Shown: positions 9,101 through 18,240 of the stretch, one piece after another
Numbering within the stretch: the first letter of the stretch is position 1
Layout of the letters: each line of letters opens with the position of its first letter
Assembly: GCF_010671925.1 (NCBI RefSeq)
Contig: NZ_JAAHIH010000003.1
Location: 62,001-126,000, forward strand
Reading direction: 5' to 3'
Source: Moorena sp. SIOASIH
GTDB lineage: Bacteria; Cyanobacteriota; Cyanobacteriia; Cyanobacteriales; Coleofasciculaceae
Length of the DNA stretch: 64,000 nucleotides
Program-made: the position numbers and the translations under genes
The notes under the pieces: generated by a model
What the model saw: only the letters and a program-made list of their open reading frames with translations
Databases searched by the model: none
Told to the model about the DNA's origin: nothing

Positions 9101-9351
9101 CTACTGGTAATTTCTTTAACTCCTGTGACTTCTTCGACCGCTTCTTCGATCGGTCTAGTAATCAGGTCTTCTACTTCAGTCGGTCCTGCTCCAGCGTAGG
9201 AGGTGCTAATGGTAATTTCTGGGGTATCACCTCCTGGTCGAAGTTCTAGGGGAAGCTGGAATAGGGCTAAGATGCCACATAGGGCTAGGAGGCAGAACAG
9301 AACAAATGTTCCGTGTCGCCAGCGGACAGCTGTTTCGATAAGTTTCATCAA
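6103..9351 (-). CDS. RND efflux transporter permease (AcrB/HAE1-like)
   Basis: The 1082-residue inner-membrane pump has the two-fold RND layout: TM1 near residues 12-32, a large periplasmic loop (PGGDTPEITISTSYAGAGPTEVEDLI is split over its start), TM2-6 around 345-500, a second loop, and TM8-12 around 890-1045. The proton-relay helix reads AFAVGMVVDNAIVVLENI, a D-N variant of the usual D-D pair. Family members export drugs, lipophiles or metals by proton antiport with a periplasmic adaptor. The adaptor gene is upstream on the same strand, but 559 bp of repeats separate them. No outer-membrane channel gene is adjacent. The substrate cannot be read from sequence. Confidence 0.93.
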   Translation of the reverse strand: MMKLIETAVRWRHGTFVLFCLLALCGILALFQLPLELRPGGDTPEITISTSYAGAGPTEVEDLITRPIEEAVEEVTGVKEITSSSRSGRSRISLEFNWGTDIDARLVDVLSKLQRVSSLPPEAGDPSAEVVSGVSRPMMWIVLMPKEGYDSDPDHYRDLIQDAIVPKLRQVEGVGQVITPGGREREVEVIVDPKALADRNLTLSNVVNALRNNNRNIRGGPMVVGRREYRVRTVSRSEDVKELEGFVLRRDQSGIVYLGDVADVKIGRKLQSTVFVSNDQPTAGIGIERRIGGNVPEISKGVRAVLKELEAQLEQQGEAVQFLINYDENGYINQSIALVQQNLIIGAILASLVLLLFLGSLRTVAVIALTIPTTIITVFIVLALLGRSLNVISLAGLAFAVGMVVDNAIVVLENIFTHMQRGKNPIRAAIDGTQEVWSAMLASTLTTVAVFAPIVLVTGEAGQLFFDIGIALSTSVLFSLFAALTLVPMLSGLFLNQAEAQQILQGMGDVDTQGLEPESLRPKALRPQQWSMAAKIQLAVAKTSAVFRVWQGKLEGLLLKTVRWSLGGKRIGRRLAVLLIPVVLLFVSIRLLPPMDYLPEGNRNLIMWLTEPFPGTSIPEFLRLSKPARKFLAQQPEIDRTLVIASSRRKMILVYLKPDLATGRNLDDMVNRMGKVKSNFPGYRFVVARRTNIFRNPGKSYTVRVVGQDLDQLNQWGQDIIKQLRQLDGVRNARSSFVTGAPELQVIPNRVRLAEVGLSEADLGRMVEAALGGIRASEFVDGKRELDVTVELQHTVVKTPEQLRQLVIYTPNGGKVQLADVAEVVDTTGPDRIDRVDLQRSITLTVSVKRSAPLGKLVEQTEQQILKPFRQNLPAGYRVELAGSADLLSETLVQLGSIFILSLVITYLLLVALYRSFLYPIVIMATVPIGLTGALLSLVIVNRIPGVVVPLDMITGLGFVILTGVVVNNAILLVDRALQLQQEGIDYDTSLYRAVCDRLRPIFMSAGTTVLGMLPLAAIPGKGAELYQGLGITLTGGLALSTLLTPTVVPALMGLLGDFRGQKPKPSEVNQKEESREMVRVD

Positions 9352-9360
9352 ATTTAGCCG

Positions 9361-9720
9361 AAGTCGGCAACTTAGGAACTAGGGAACAGGGAATCGGGAA
9401 TCGGGAATCGGGAATCGGGAATCGGGAAGCATTCAGCTATCAGCGTGTCGCGTATCAGCGTGTCGCGTATCAGCGTGTCGCGTATCAGCTTTGGAATAAA
9501 ACAAGTAAGCATTAATTTAATCTGAGTTACCTCACAGCGTCGTTCGCACAGCGTGGCCATTCGCGTAGCGTGGCCATTCGCGTAGCGTGGCCATTCGCGT
9601 AGCGTGGCCAAAGGCAAAGGCCAAGGCCAAGGCCAAAGCCTGTGCCACAAGGCTGACGGCACCTCAAGTAGCGTGAGCTTTTAGCTCACGGCTGACGGCT
9701 GAATGCTTACAGCAATAGGC
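9361..9720. repeat. Repeat-filled gap between the RND permease and adaptor genes
   Basis: The gap contains tandem gggaatc units (about 9390-9427), three gtatcagcgtgtcgc units (about 9435-9488), four gtggccattcgcgtagc units (about 9553-9607), and gccaaggccaag runs. None encodes a credible protein. 9720-9910 is AT-rich and ends with a tgcaagaggtct motif like the end of the MITE at 62070. Whether one transcript crosses this gap is unclear. Confidence 0.7.
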
Positions 9721-9910
9721 AATAGGCAAGGATTCTAGAGACTAATACACCACGGCGGAAATCAATATACTTTTCAAAAAGAGCAAAACTCTTATATACT
9801 AAACCTCTAATAAGTAAACATGTAATAATTTTGAATTTTGAATTTTGAATTTTGAATTCCGCACAGTGGTACTAGTTTTTAAAGTTTGCAAGAGGTCTGA
9901 TGATTAAAAA

Positions 9911-11440
9911 CTAAGGACTAGTAATTTTGACTGGTGCGCCGTTTTTTAGTCCTTCACCGCCTGACACAACTAGGGGTTGATTGGCTTGTAAATTTTGATT
10001 AGTGATCAGGACTTTTTCCCCCATGTCCGCTAGTATTTCTACGGTAAACTGTTGTGCTTTTCCTTGGGAAATGGTATATATTAGGGATTGGTTTTTCCGT
10101 TTAATGATGGCATCACGGGGGATAACAAAACTGGGCTCTACATCAATGGGTAAGTCTAAGGTGGCTTGAATTCCCATTCCAGCTAATAAGTCTTTTGGGG
10201 GATTTTTGAGATTTACCCTTACTAGTTGTCGCCGTGAGTTGGCATTGGCTGTAGGCACAACGCTGGTAATCTCTGCTCGTTGCTGCCAGTTAGGTAAACT
10301 TCGCGGTGCAGTTAATTCCACATACATCCCTGGTTTGACCTGATTAGTAAACTTTTCTGGTACTTCTAGAAAGATATCTAATTGAGCATTATTAACCAAG
10401 GTAATGATGGCATCGCCACCTTCAACATAGTTGCCAGTGTCAACCTCACGGGATTGCACAACTCCGGCTATAGGCGCTTTAATCGTGGCTCGTTCTGATG
10501 CTAGTTTAGCTTGCTCAACCGCTGCCTGAGCTGCTGCTACTACCCCTTTCTGGGAATCAATTTCTTCCTGGGTTGGTCCGACTTGGGCTTCCGCTAACAT
10601 AGCTGCAATGCGCAACCGCTCACTGATGGTGGCATCAAGGGTACTTTTGGCTTCAGCAATCTCTTGCTGGGTTTTAGTTTGTTCTGCACTTAGGGCAGCT
10701 TCAGCCCGTAAGCGCTCACTGGTAGCTGCATCAGCCGATTTTTCGGCTTCCACTTTTGCTCGTTCAGAGAGAGCTCCTTCCAGAGTTAGGGCTTCAATAC
10801 GTTTAAGGTTGTCCTTTGCTTCTTGTTCCCGAGCTTTAGCCCCATCCAGTTCTGCTTGCCGTTGGGCAATTAAATTGGGTTGGACGGCTATCATACCATC
10901 AAGGTTGTCCTTTGCTTCTTGTTCCCGAGCTTTAGCAGCATCCAGTTCTGCTTGCCGTTGGGCAAGAATTTCTGGACGGGTTCCCACTTGTAATCGAGCG
11001 AGATTACTTTTTTCCTGAGCAAGCCTTGCCTTAGCTTGGGCAAGGGCTAACTGTTGGTCAGCACCATCAAGAATAGCAATGGTCATGCCCGGTGTAACGC
11101 GATCGCCTTCTCGGACTTTGACTTGTTGTATCACACCATCTACCTGAGATTTAATCGTGATTTTTTCACTTGCCTCTACCTCACCCAGTAACTGGATCCG
11201 TTTAACTCCTTTACCTAAGGTCAGGGGAATAGTTTCTACAGGTCGCGGCGGTGTCTGTTTGGTTTTCGTCTGGGCTACAGGGGGTTCTGGTACTGTCGAG
11301 ATTTGCAACAAAGCTATACCTCCTACCAAAAACAGGACTGTGAGTAGCCATGCAGAGGATTTGCCTTTGGTTTCTTCCTGGCTTTGGGAATTTGACTCTG
11401 GCTGATAGTGATTAGACACTTGAGGATTTATAGGTTCCAT
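9911..11440 (-). CDS. RND efflux periplasmic adaptor (HlyD/AcrA-like membrane fusion protein)
   Basis: I place the start at 11440 (MEPINPQVSNHY), 45 codons inside a longer frame, because the upstream residues are not family-like; this gives 509 residues. A single membrane anchor (WLLTVLFLVGGIALLQI) is followed by a biotinyl-lipoyl domain half (VDGVIQQVKVREGDRVTPG), a long alpha-helical hairpin (about 150-310), the second lipoyl half (ATIKAPIAGVVQSREVDTGNYV) and beta-barrel and proximal domains. The hairpin contains a near-exact internal duplication (RQAELDAAKAREQEAKDNL and RQAELDGAKAREQEAKDNL). The protein bridges the inner-membrane RND pump to an outer-membrane channel. The permease is downstream on the same strand. 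Confidence 0.9.
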   Translation of the reverse strand: MEPINPQVSNHYQPESNSQSQEETKGKSSAWLLTVLFLVGGIALLQISTVPEPPVAQTKTKQTPPRPVETIPLTLGKGVKRIQLLGEVEASEKITIKSQVDGVIQQVKVREGDRVTPGMTIAILDGADQQLALAQAKARLAQEKSNLARLQVGTRPEILAQRQAELDAAKAREQEAKDNLDGMIAVQPNLIAQRQAELDGAKAREQEAKDNLKRIEALTLEGALSERAKVEAEKSADAATSERLRAEAALSAEQTKTQQEIAEAKSTLDATISERLRIAAMLAEAQVGPTQEEIDSQKGVVAAAQAAVEQAKLASERATIKAPIAGVVQSREVDTGNYVEGGDAIITLVNNAQLDIFLEVPEKFTNQVKPGMYVELTAPRSLPNWQQRAEITSVVPTANANSRRQLVRVNLKNPPKDLLAGMGIQATLDLPIDVEPSFVIPRDAIIKRKNQSLIYTISQGKAQQFTVEILADMGEKVLITNQNLQANQPLVVSGGEGLKNGAPVKITSP

Positions 11441-11632
11441 GGTGATGCCCTGACAAAAAGATGTCAAAAAGATGTTTATAGGATAACTTTGCTCAATCCA
11501 ACTGCTGGCCTGATTAAGTCGATCACAGCAGTTGAGGTAGATAGGAATTACTATAGCTTTACAAATTTTAATCAAAATTTAATGGTTATGGCATCAAAGT
11601 TTTTATATTCTTAGGGGAGGAAAATTTAATCC

Positions 11633-13300
11633 ATGAGTGAACCGCTACTTTGTGTCGAAAACTTGCAGGTGGCCTATCCTAGCAGCAAATCCCTGGAAAA
11701 ACCCACTTGGGCAGTAGATGATGTTTCCTTCGTGCTAGATTCAGGGGAGCGACTGGGATTAGTCGGTGAGTCAGGCTGCGGTAAGTCTACTTTGGGACGA
11801 GCTATCATGCAGTTGTTACCGCAACGGTCCCGAGTGAAAGGACAAGTAAGGTTTGCTGGAAAGTCGGTCTTTGACTTAACCCCTCGCCAGTTGCGCCAGT
11901 TTCGGGGAGAAGCAGTAGCGCTAGTCTTTCAAGACCCGATGACTCGCCTTGACCCTTTAATGAGTATAGGGGAACACTGCCTAGAAACCCTCAGAGCTCA
12001 CCAACCCCAGCTATCACGACGTGAGAGTAAAGCAAAAGTATTAGAAACTCTAGATGCGGTGAAAATTCCCGCCAATCGCTTCTCTCAATATCCCCATGAA
12101 TTTAGTGGCGGGATGCGGCAACGGGTTGCGATCGCATTAGCCTTGTTGCTCAATCCCAAGCTAATTGTGGCAGATGAACCCACCACCAGCTTGGATGTTA
12201 CGGTAGAGGCACAGATATTAGAAGAATTAACCAGGCTATGTCGAGAACGGGACATGGCACTGTTACTGATTTCTCACGATTTGGCCATGATCGGTGAATA
12301 TTGCGATCGCATTGCGGTCATGTATGGTGGGCAAATGGTGGAAATTGGTCCAGTGGAACAGATTCTCTGGCAACCTAACCATGACTATACGCGATCGCTA
12401 TTAGAAGCGGCTCTACATCTTCAGGCAGTTAAAGACCACAATGACACTAATGACACTGATGGAAATTCCAGCTCTGCCATTCCTACCCCTTTGCTAAGGG
12501 TTACTAATCTCAAGCAATATTATACCTTAGAAAGCAATTTTATTCAGCAACTGGTGTCTCAAGAAAAAAACGTTATCAAAGCTGTCGATAACGTCAGCTT
12601 TGATTTATATCCTGGTGAAATTTTAGGACTAGTAGGAGAATCCGGTTGTGGCAAAAGTACTTTATCTCGCACTATCTTGCAATTAGTTCGTCCTACGGCT
12701 GGAACAGTTGAGTTTCAAGGCACAAATTTAGCTAAACTCAATCGACATTCCCTACAAGAGATTCGTCGTCAAATCCAAATGGTATTTCAGGACCCCCATG
12801 CTTGTCTTAATCCTTTAATGACTGTGGGAGAAAGTATTGCCGATCCCTTATTTATTCATAAATTAGCTGCTAATCCAACAGCAGCCAAAAACCAGGTCAA
12901 GGAAATGCTAGAACGGGTAGGATTAACTCCTGTAGAGGATTACTATAATCGATATCCTGCTGACCTTTCTGGAGGACAACAACAACGGGTTGCTATTGCT
13001 CGGGCATTGATTACTCATCCTAGTTTGGTGATTTGTGATGAACCAGTGAGTATGCTGGATGCTAGTGTCCAAACTCAAGTATTAGAATTAATGTTGGACT
13101 TGAAAGAAGCCTTTAATCTTACCTATTTGTTTATTACTCATGACCTCTGGGTAGCACGATTTTTCTGTGATGGTATCGCTGTGATGAACAAAGGTCAGAT
13201 TGTTGAAAAGAAACCAACTCATGACCTGTTTACTAATCCTGAGCATCCTTACACTAGAACCTTGCTAGATGCAGCTCCTTTGTTAGACAAACAAAGGTGA
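11633..13300 (+). CDS. ABC transporter ATP-binding protein with two nucleotide-binding domains (oligopeptide/nickel type)
   Basis: This 555-residue protein fuses two ATPase domains like DppD and DppF. Domain 1 has Walker A GESGCGKST, signature SGGMRQRVAIAL and Walker B VADEPTTSLD. Domain 2 (from about residue 285) repeats GESGCGKST, LSGGQQQRVAIARAL and CDEPVSMLD. Each domain ends in the oligopeptide-type extension (NHDYTRSLLEA and EHPYTRTLLDAAP). Such proteins energise import of peptides, nickel or glutathione with two membrane proteins and a binding protein, none of which lies in the window. GGGGAGG at 11613-11619 is a clear ribosome-binding site, but its spacing to the ATG at 11633 is longer than optimal. 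The gene is divergent from the RND adaptor gene. Confidence 0.93.
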   Translation: MSEPLLCVENLQVAYPSSKSLEKPTWAVDDVSFVLDSGERLGLVGESGCGKSTLGRAIMQLLPQRSRVKGQVRFAGKSVFDLTPRQLRQFRGEAVALVFQDPMTRLDPLMSIGEHCLETLRAHQPQLSRRESKAKVLETLDAVKIPANRFSQYPHEFSGGMRQRVAIALALLLNPKLIVADEPTTSLDVTVEAQILEELTRLCRERDMALLLISHDLAMIGEYCDRIAVMYGGQMVEIGPVEQILWQPNHDYTRSLLEAALHLQAVKDHNDTNDTDGNSSSAIPTPLLRVTNLKQYYTLESNFIQQLVSQEKNVIKAVDNVSFDLYPGEILGLVGESGCGKSTLSRTILQLVRPTAGTVEFQGTNLAKLNRHSLQEIRRQIQMVFQDPHACLNPLMTVGESIADPLFIHKLAANPTAAKNQVKEMLERVGLTPVEDYYNRYPADLSGGQQQRVAIARALITHPSLVICDEPVSMLDASVQTQVLELMLDLKEAFNLTYLFITHDLWVARFFCDGIAVMNKGQIVEKKPTHDLFTNPEHPYTRTLLDAAPLLDKQR

Positions 13301-13627
<327 letters not shown>

Positions 13628-14029
13628 CTAAAGGATTTCAATAGTTTGAGCAGTCATAGCAGACTTACTGGAACCAGAACTCTGACCTTTAATCCGAACC
13701 TTCTGATCAGGACTTAATTTTCCTGGGTCAACAGTTTCTCCTTGACGAGTGATTTTGGTATCGGAAAGAAGTTGTACACTATAGGAACCAGACTTCGTCT
13801 CTACCTTTAACTGTAGAGGGAAGCTTTCCATAACTGCGACAATTTTACCTTCGATAATCATTTGTTCATCAGTTGACCTTTCTATTGGATTATTATCTGG
13901 ATTATTACCCTGATTGTTTTCCGATGGAACGTCTGGTTGCGGAGCGCTACAAGCGGAAAAGAGCAGGCATAATCCGATCAGACTGCTCAAAGCAAAAGAC
14001 TTAAAACGAATTTGTAGTTTAGTAGTCAT
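13628..14029 (-). CDS. Small lipoprotein with an OB-like (DUF5666-type) domain
   Basis: The protein has 133 residues and a clear lipobox (CLLFSAC, Cys27). An Asn/Pro-rich linker follows (about 30-52), then a short beta-rich domain with the pattern IEGKIVAVMESFPLQLKVET, TKITRQGE and LSPDQKVRIKGQ. This resembles DUF5666/OB-like folds found in bacterial lipoproteins of unknown role. It is alone on the minus strand between repeat blocks. Function is unknown. The fold call is moderate and rests on the pattern only. Confidence 0.75.
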   Translation of the reverse strand: MTTKLQIRFKSFALSSLIGLCLLFSACSAPQPDVPSENNQGNNPDNNPIERSTDEQMIIEGKIVAVMESFPLQLKVETKSGSYSVQLLSDTKITRQGETVDPGKLSPDQKVRIKGQSSGSSKSAMTAQTIEIL

Positions 14030-14059
14030 CTGACGGTTTTGTCCTTTGTTAGTTTATCT

Positions 14060-14256
14060 GTAAGCATTCAGGTATCAGCCGTCAGCAGTCAGCCGTTAGC
14101 AGTCAGCCGTCAGCCGTTAGCTATCAGCCGTCAGCTGATCACTGAAAGCTGATCACTGAAAGCTGATCACTGAAAGCTGATCACTGAAAGCTGATCACTT
14201 TAAGCTGATCACTGTAAGCTGATAGCTGACGGCTGATAGCTGACGGCTGATTAGTC
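14060..14256. repeat. Tandem repeat block (gctgatcactgaaa units)
   Basis: Six near-exact 14-bp units of the type gctgatcactgaaa (about 14133-14218) are flanked by gtcagccgtcag and ctgatagctgacgg repeats. The 5' part overlaps the likely promoter region of the 133-residue lipoprotein gene. No gene is seen. Confidence 0.8.
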
Positions 14257-14265
14257 CCGGACATA

Positions 14266-15210
14266 TTAGACATTTTTCCAAGCGGACATGTTATCAAACA
14301 CAGACTTATTGATGCGGACAGCACTGTTAGGACAGCCACCATAGCCGTGAATTCCCACTACATGGTGTTGACCATCTTGCAAGCGCCAGACTGGGCTACC
14401 GCTTTGACCGCCATAGGTATCGAGCATATAGGAGAGCTTGCCACTAGTGATTATGGTAATTCGACCAGCATTGAACCATTGTGTGCCAAATGGTTTGTCA
14501 CCAGCGTAGCCAGAGTTATTTATCAGTAGATTTGTGAGTAAGTCGTCGGATAGATTGGCAAATCCGAACCAGCCGACTCGGTTCCCTAGGGTGTCATCCG
14601 GTAGAATAATTGCTCCGTAGTCGAAGTCATCATCTTGTTCTTGTGTCCAGCCTTTTACACTGCGGAAGGATGTGCTAACTTGGGAGCCGAAGGGAGCTTC
14701 GTTTTCATCAATACCGGGAAAGACCTCAATTTTCCTGGCCCAACCACCAGCACTATGGCTATAGACGCAGTGTCCAGAAGTCATTACTGTCCGTGGTCCA
14801 ATCAACCAGCCAGTACACAGAGACCGCCTCCCATTAGCTTTGGTAATGATTAACTGGCAAATCCATCGCCAGGGCATACTAGTAAGTGAAGAAATGCGGG
14901 TGCGGTCGTCACTACCACATACTGACTCCGGCCTTTGGAATTCTCCAGCACCAGCATCTGGAAGATTTTCCATATCCTCTGTGACCAACATTCTTTCCTG
15001 GAAATCAAAACCCTCATTAAGAGCTCGGGATTTATTGAATTCGGGTACTGCTTCGATTTCACCGCGACCCATCATTCCCTCAAATTGGTCTTCGGTATCT
15101 ATTGACTGGGATGGAGTTTCGCTGGAAGTGATTTCATGGAGCTGCTGATTGTTCAGTTCTATTTCCTTTTCTTGGTTGGTTTGATTGGAAACTATTTCAG
15201 TTTCTGACAT
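14266..15210 (-). CDS. Trypsin-like (V8/glutamyl-endopeptidase type) serine protease
   Basis: The 314-residue protein has a chymotrypsin-fold protease domain from about residue 105 to the end. The catalytic triad is visible: His147 (TSGHCVYS), Asp197 (DDFDYGAIIL) and Ser270 (GGQSGSPVW). The C-terminal strand HVVGIHGYGG is also typical. Residues 1-100 are acidic and Gln/Glu-rich (NQEKEIELNNQQ), resembling a propeptide. No signal peptide or membrane segment is present, so the export route is unclear. V8-like enzymes often cleave after Glu, but the specificity pocket cannot be judged here. It stands alone between repeat-rich gaps. Confidence 0.88.
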   Translation of the reverse strand: MSETEIVSNQTNQEKEIELNNQQLHEITSSETPSQSIDTEDQFEGMMGRGEIEAVPEFNKSRALNEGFDFQERMLVTEDMENLPDAGAGEFQRPESVCGSDDRTRISSLTSMPWRWICQLIITKANGRRSLCTGWLIGPRTVMTSGHCVYSHSAGGWARKIEVFPGIDENEAPFGSQVSTSFRSVKGWTQEQDDDFDYGAIILPDDTLGNRVGWFGFANLSDDLLTNLLINNSGYAGDKPFGTQWFNAGRITIITSGKLSYMLDTYGGQSGSPVWRLQDGQHHVVGIHGYGGCPNSAVRINKSVFDNMSAWKNV

Positions 15211-15908
15211 AACTATTATCCTTACAATTAACTACTAAAAAGAACTCAATTGAATGTTCTTTCCATTTACATAATCGCAAGGTTGCAGTAGGCTTGACAG
15301 TACCCTTGCGGGTACTTATAGCGCTACGCGCAAGTCAGAAGTTAGAAGTCAGAAGTCAAAAGTAAGCGATTACTTACGTTTCGGAGTTTAGGAATGTCCT
15401 AATCTGAATGGGGAGTGCTATATAGTCAATTGTTTAATCAAGGAAAACTTAGGTATTTAACTGAGGGACGGGAGTACATCAGTTATCCTGAACAACCCAA
15501 CCCTCAAGAACGTGATAGCTGATTGCTGATTTTAGCTAAAATTTGGTATGATAGATGTTTTTCGCCTTTGATACCACAAAGAAGACCTTTATCCCTTATT
15601 ATAAATAACTTCTTTTCTTTATAATAAGCCCATATTTGTATTTTTCTCTACAACTTAACTATAACACATTAGGGCATCAACACCTACAGCTTAACAATTT
15701 GTAAATACATACCCTATATCCCATATATCATTAGATAAGCCGAGAATAAGAATCACTTACAGCGAGGGAACCTCAATGGCCACGTAATCGATAAACTACT
15801 AGATGAACGACTGGCATTGGTCGCCAGCTCTTGGGTAACAGGTGTTTCTGAACCTTGGCTATAACCTGAAGTCAATCAAACGCCTAAGTAAGTCATCCAA
15901 GTACATCT
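15211..15908. other. Gene-free gap of about 700 bp
   Basis: Apart from the MITE at 15317-15424, it holds AT-rich DNA and short direct repeats (agaagtcagaagtc). Nothing coding is recognised. Both flanking genes are on the minus strand. Confidence 0.6.
15317..15424. mobile_element. TATAGC(G/A)CTACGC MITE, short form with empty hairpin site
   Basis: The left end is TATAGCGCTACGCGCAAGTC. The right end, CTAATCTGAATGGGGAGTGCTATA, pairs only in part with it. The interior agrees with the longer copies at 46306-46462 and 54595-54755 (shared tttcggagtttagga). Here the 52-bp GATGCAG hairpin is absent between gga (15393) and atgtcc (15394), so this copy preserves the empty site. It has no ORF. Confidence 0.75.
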
Positions 15909-16247
15909 TTAGTTTTGGATTTTTAAGAGCTTCTCACAAGCTATACCGTCTTGATCACCATCAAGGTTGTGAATATCCCCGGGATAGGTTTCCAGTAATA
16001 ATTGAGCTTGTCTTTGACTTTGAAAATCCGCGCAATTACAAGTATCACCTGTACCCACAACACAAGGTGGGATTTCAGGACAGGTTTCATTTTCAAGTCC
16101 AATGGAACATAGTGCTCTCTGTCCTGAAGAGCTAAATACAAAAGTCAAAATTGATACTATTAAAGCCAAGGCAGCGATAACATCAGAGCGCTCCCATTTG
16201 TGACTGTTATTTTTATTATCAGTATGGATCATGATTACATGATTCAA
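15909..16247 (-). CDS. Membrane-anchored excalibur calcium-binding domain protein
   Basis: The protein has 112 residues. One membrane helix (VIAALALIVSILTFVFSSS, about 24-42) is followed by a C-terminal excalibur domain with the signature CNCADFQSQRQAQ and LDGDQDGIACEKL. The Asp-rich DGDQDG loop resembles the EF-hand calcium loop. Excalibur proteins are typically extracellular and nuclease-associated, but here only the short domain is present. Met6 (MIHTDNKN, start at 16232) is an alternative start. The neighbours give no functional clue. Confidence 0.85.
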   Translation of the reverse strand: MNHVIMIHTDNKNNSHKWERSDVIAALALIVSILTFVFSSSGQRALCSIGLENETCPEIPPCVVGTGDTCNCADFQSQRQAQLLLETYPGDIHNLDGDQDGIACEKLLKIQN

Positions 16248-16569
16248 GTTCTCAGTTTAAGTTTCATTGACCATAGATTAGATTAATATAACTCCTTGTA
16301 TCAAGCCTAATTGAGATGCTCTTACCCTGCATACTTAACCCTTCATAGTTCATAATTGATACTTAACCCTTCATAATTGATACTTGATACTTGATGCCTT
16401 GTTCATACTTCATACTTTAACAAGTGGGATTCCCAATCCTGACTAGTATCCAACCTAATTACCAACGATTGTTCCTCTTCCGTAAACCCTTCAAATGCAG
16501 CCTGTTGATCCTTAAGCAAATCAACCTTGACATCTCCCCCACTTAAAAGAGGGGGATTCTACAAGGATG

Positions 16570-17949
16570 TTACGCAGTAGGGTAAACCCGTACTGCTTCA
16601 CAACTTGTTCGATAAGATCTAGACACAGAGTTGAACAGATCGTATCGATGTGGGAGTGTCAAGCTCCCGCTACCCACCTTGGTCAGATCAACACCTAACT
16701 GTGTGGCTACTTTCCTAGCAATATTTGCGGCACCATTGCAATCCGCATTAACTAGGTATCCGTTGGAAGTTTTATACAAGCCACGTCTTACCCGACATCC
16801 TGACGGTTTCCATCCGTTGGGTTTTTCACCATATTTTGGTAATGGATCGTCGTCAAGGAAAGACGCTTTGCTGGTATAAGATTCTTCGGTAATTGTCAAC
16901 TTGATACCGTACTCAGGGCAAAGTTGTTCAAGCCTATTGATTAATCTTTTCGTTGGGATAACTACAAAGTTTTGGTTGCTCCGTCTCCCCATATTTGAGC
17001 CATTTTTTTGCTTCTCGTTCCAGCCAATTATTAAATTGCCAATACGATCGCTTAGACAACGATTAACAATAAACCTAGCTGCTTTATTAATGCCATCCCG
17101 CATCTGATTATTGCGTTTACGTTGAACGCGGTCGAGATTAGAATCTCAGTAAAAATCGGGCTTGCCGCTTTTATATTTTGCAACCAAGCGAGCATATCCT
17201 TGGTTCATGGACTTGAGCTTGCGGCCATCAATTATTAGACTCTTCCCTTGAGTTGAGACTCCGGTCAACCAATTAGTTACACCATGATCAAAACTCCATG
17301 CTTGGGAATAATCCAGGTTTTTGTTCTCTTTTAATGGTTGTCTTCCGTCATCAATAACCCAATCTATCCATAACTGTCCATAACACGGACGAATGGTAAC
17401 TTCTTTTACCCAATCTGGATCTATAAAACCTGGAACCTCTAAATTGATTTCAGTAAGCATTTCAGGTTTACTTTCTTTGCTTACTGACGGATAAAATAGT
17501 CCTTTTTTGTAAGTGAGAGCTTGCCTAGGAAAAGTAACAGCAGATAGTCCGCCTTTCTTTCGGTATCTAAGAAGTCTTGGTTTATCTACTTGACCTTTGT
17601 AATACAACCCAACCAGTTGGTTATAACCAGTGATTGACTCAGCCACGGTTTTGAGAGTTTGTTGTGCTGACTGAGCGGCCATCGCCTTGTAATTAGGACT
17701 TTCTTTTAGTTCTCGGCAAAGCTCAGAATATTTGACACTGCATTTATAAGCTTTCCAGCCCTGTCGAAGTAAATCATCTCTCCAATATGTTGTATAAGCT
17801 TCTGGTTGCTGTTTTAACCAATCATAGTGTTTTTGTCTTGAGTAATAAACAGCAGAATTGAATAGGTTATTTGCCTGTTGGCACTGAAATTCCCAGAAGG
17901 CTTTCTCTTCGTCTGAAAAATTAGCTCTGACTGGGACAGTCTTGTACAC
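16570..17949 (-). pseudogene. tnpB: TnpB RNA-guided nuclease gene with one in-frame TGA stop
   Basis: The frame starting at 17949 (MYKTVPVRANF) runs to a TGA at 17146-17148. The same frame continues without a break to the stop at 16570-16572, 459 codons in all. The stop replaces the tryptophan expected in the family motif DDYWDSYLD, here KPDFY-stop-DSNLD, so one TGG-to-TGA change explains it. RuvC residues are otherwise retained: Asp in SFDHGVTNW, Glu in TITEESYTSKAS and Asp in NADCNGAANIA. The CXXC zinc finger is degenerate, as in some members of this subgroup. TnpB nucleases use an omega RNA from the element right end to cleave the empty donor site. This copy is inactive unless the stop is suppressed. 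Confidence 0.85.
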
Positions 17950-18007
17950 TTGCTGTTACTCTCTTGTTTTGCTATAAAACTTTTATTGTAGACGTTGATT
18001 CTAAATA

Positions 18008-18204
18008 TGTCAACAACAAATGGACGAAAAACCAGAAAAAGAATGCGGGGGGTGCCCGGACATCACGATCAACTAAAAAAGCCCCATACCATCTGGTTGA
18101 CTGGGGCTACATGGAAGTGGCTTCAATTGTCAGCTAAAGAGGCAAATACCAGTGTCGGGGAGTTTGTAGAGAACTGGGCATTATCTGAAATAAATAAAGA
18201 CTAA
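18008..18204 (+). CDS. Small hypothetical protein divergent from tnpB within the IS element
   Basis: I place the start at 18008 (MSTTNGRKTRK), which gives 65 residues. A start at 17996 would add four. The N-terminus is basic (GRKTRKRMRG). The rest, KKPHTIWLTGATWKWLQL and SVGEFVENWAL, resembles a small ribbon-helix-helix or helix-turn-helix DNA-binding protein. It lies head to head with tnpB inside the presumed element and may regulate it. This is inference from position and size. No known family is recognised with confidence. Confidence 0.55.
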
Positions 18205-18240
18205 AGGGACACTTTAAGGGGGTAAACCCCGTCTCTCCGT

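Larger units (their letters stand above)
16536..18240 (-). mobile_element. IS200/IS605-type element with tnpB and a divergent small ORF, no tnpA
   Basis: The right end, downstream of tnpB, has the hairpin CCCCCACTTAAAAGAGGGGG at about 16543-16562. It resembles the hairpins at 130-160 and 60734-60754. The left end is placed near 18210-18240, where a GGGGG/CCCC stem (taagggggtaaaccccg) lies beyond the small ORF. No Y1 transposase is present, so this is an IS1341-like tnpB-only element. The boundaries are approximate. Confidence 0.65.

Noticed and set aside
9372..9662. 96-codon frame on the minus strand
   Set aside because: It is translated from tandem repeats (gtggccattcgcgtagc) and is low complexity.
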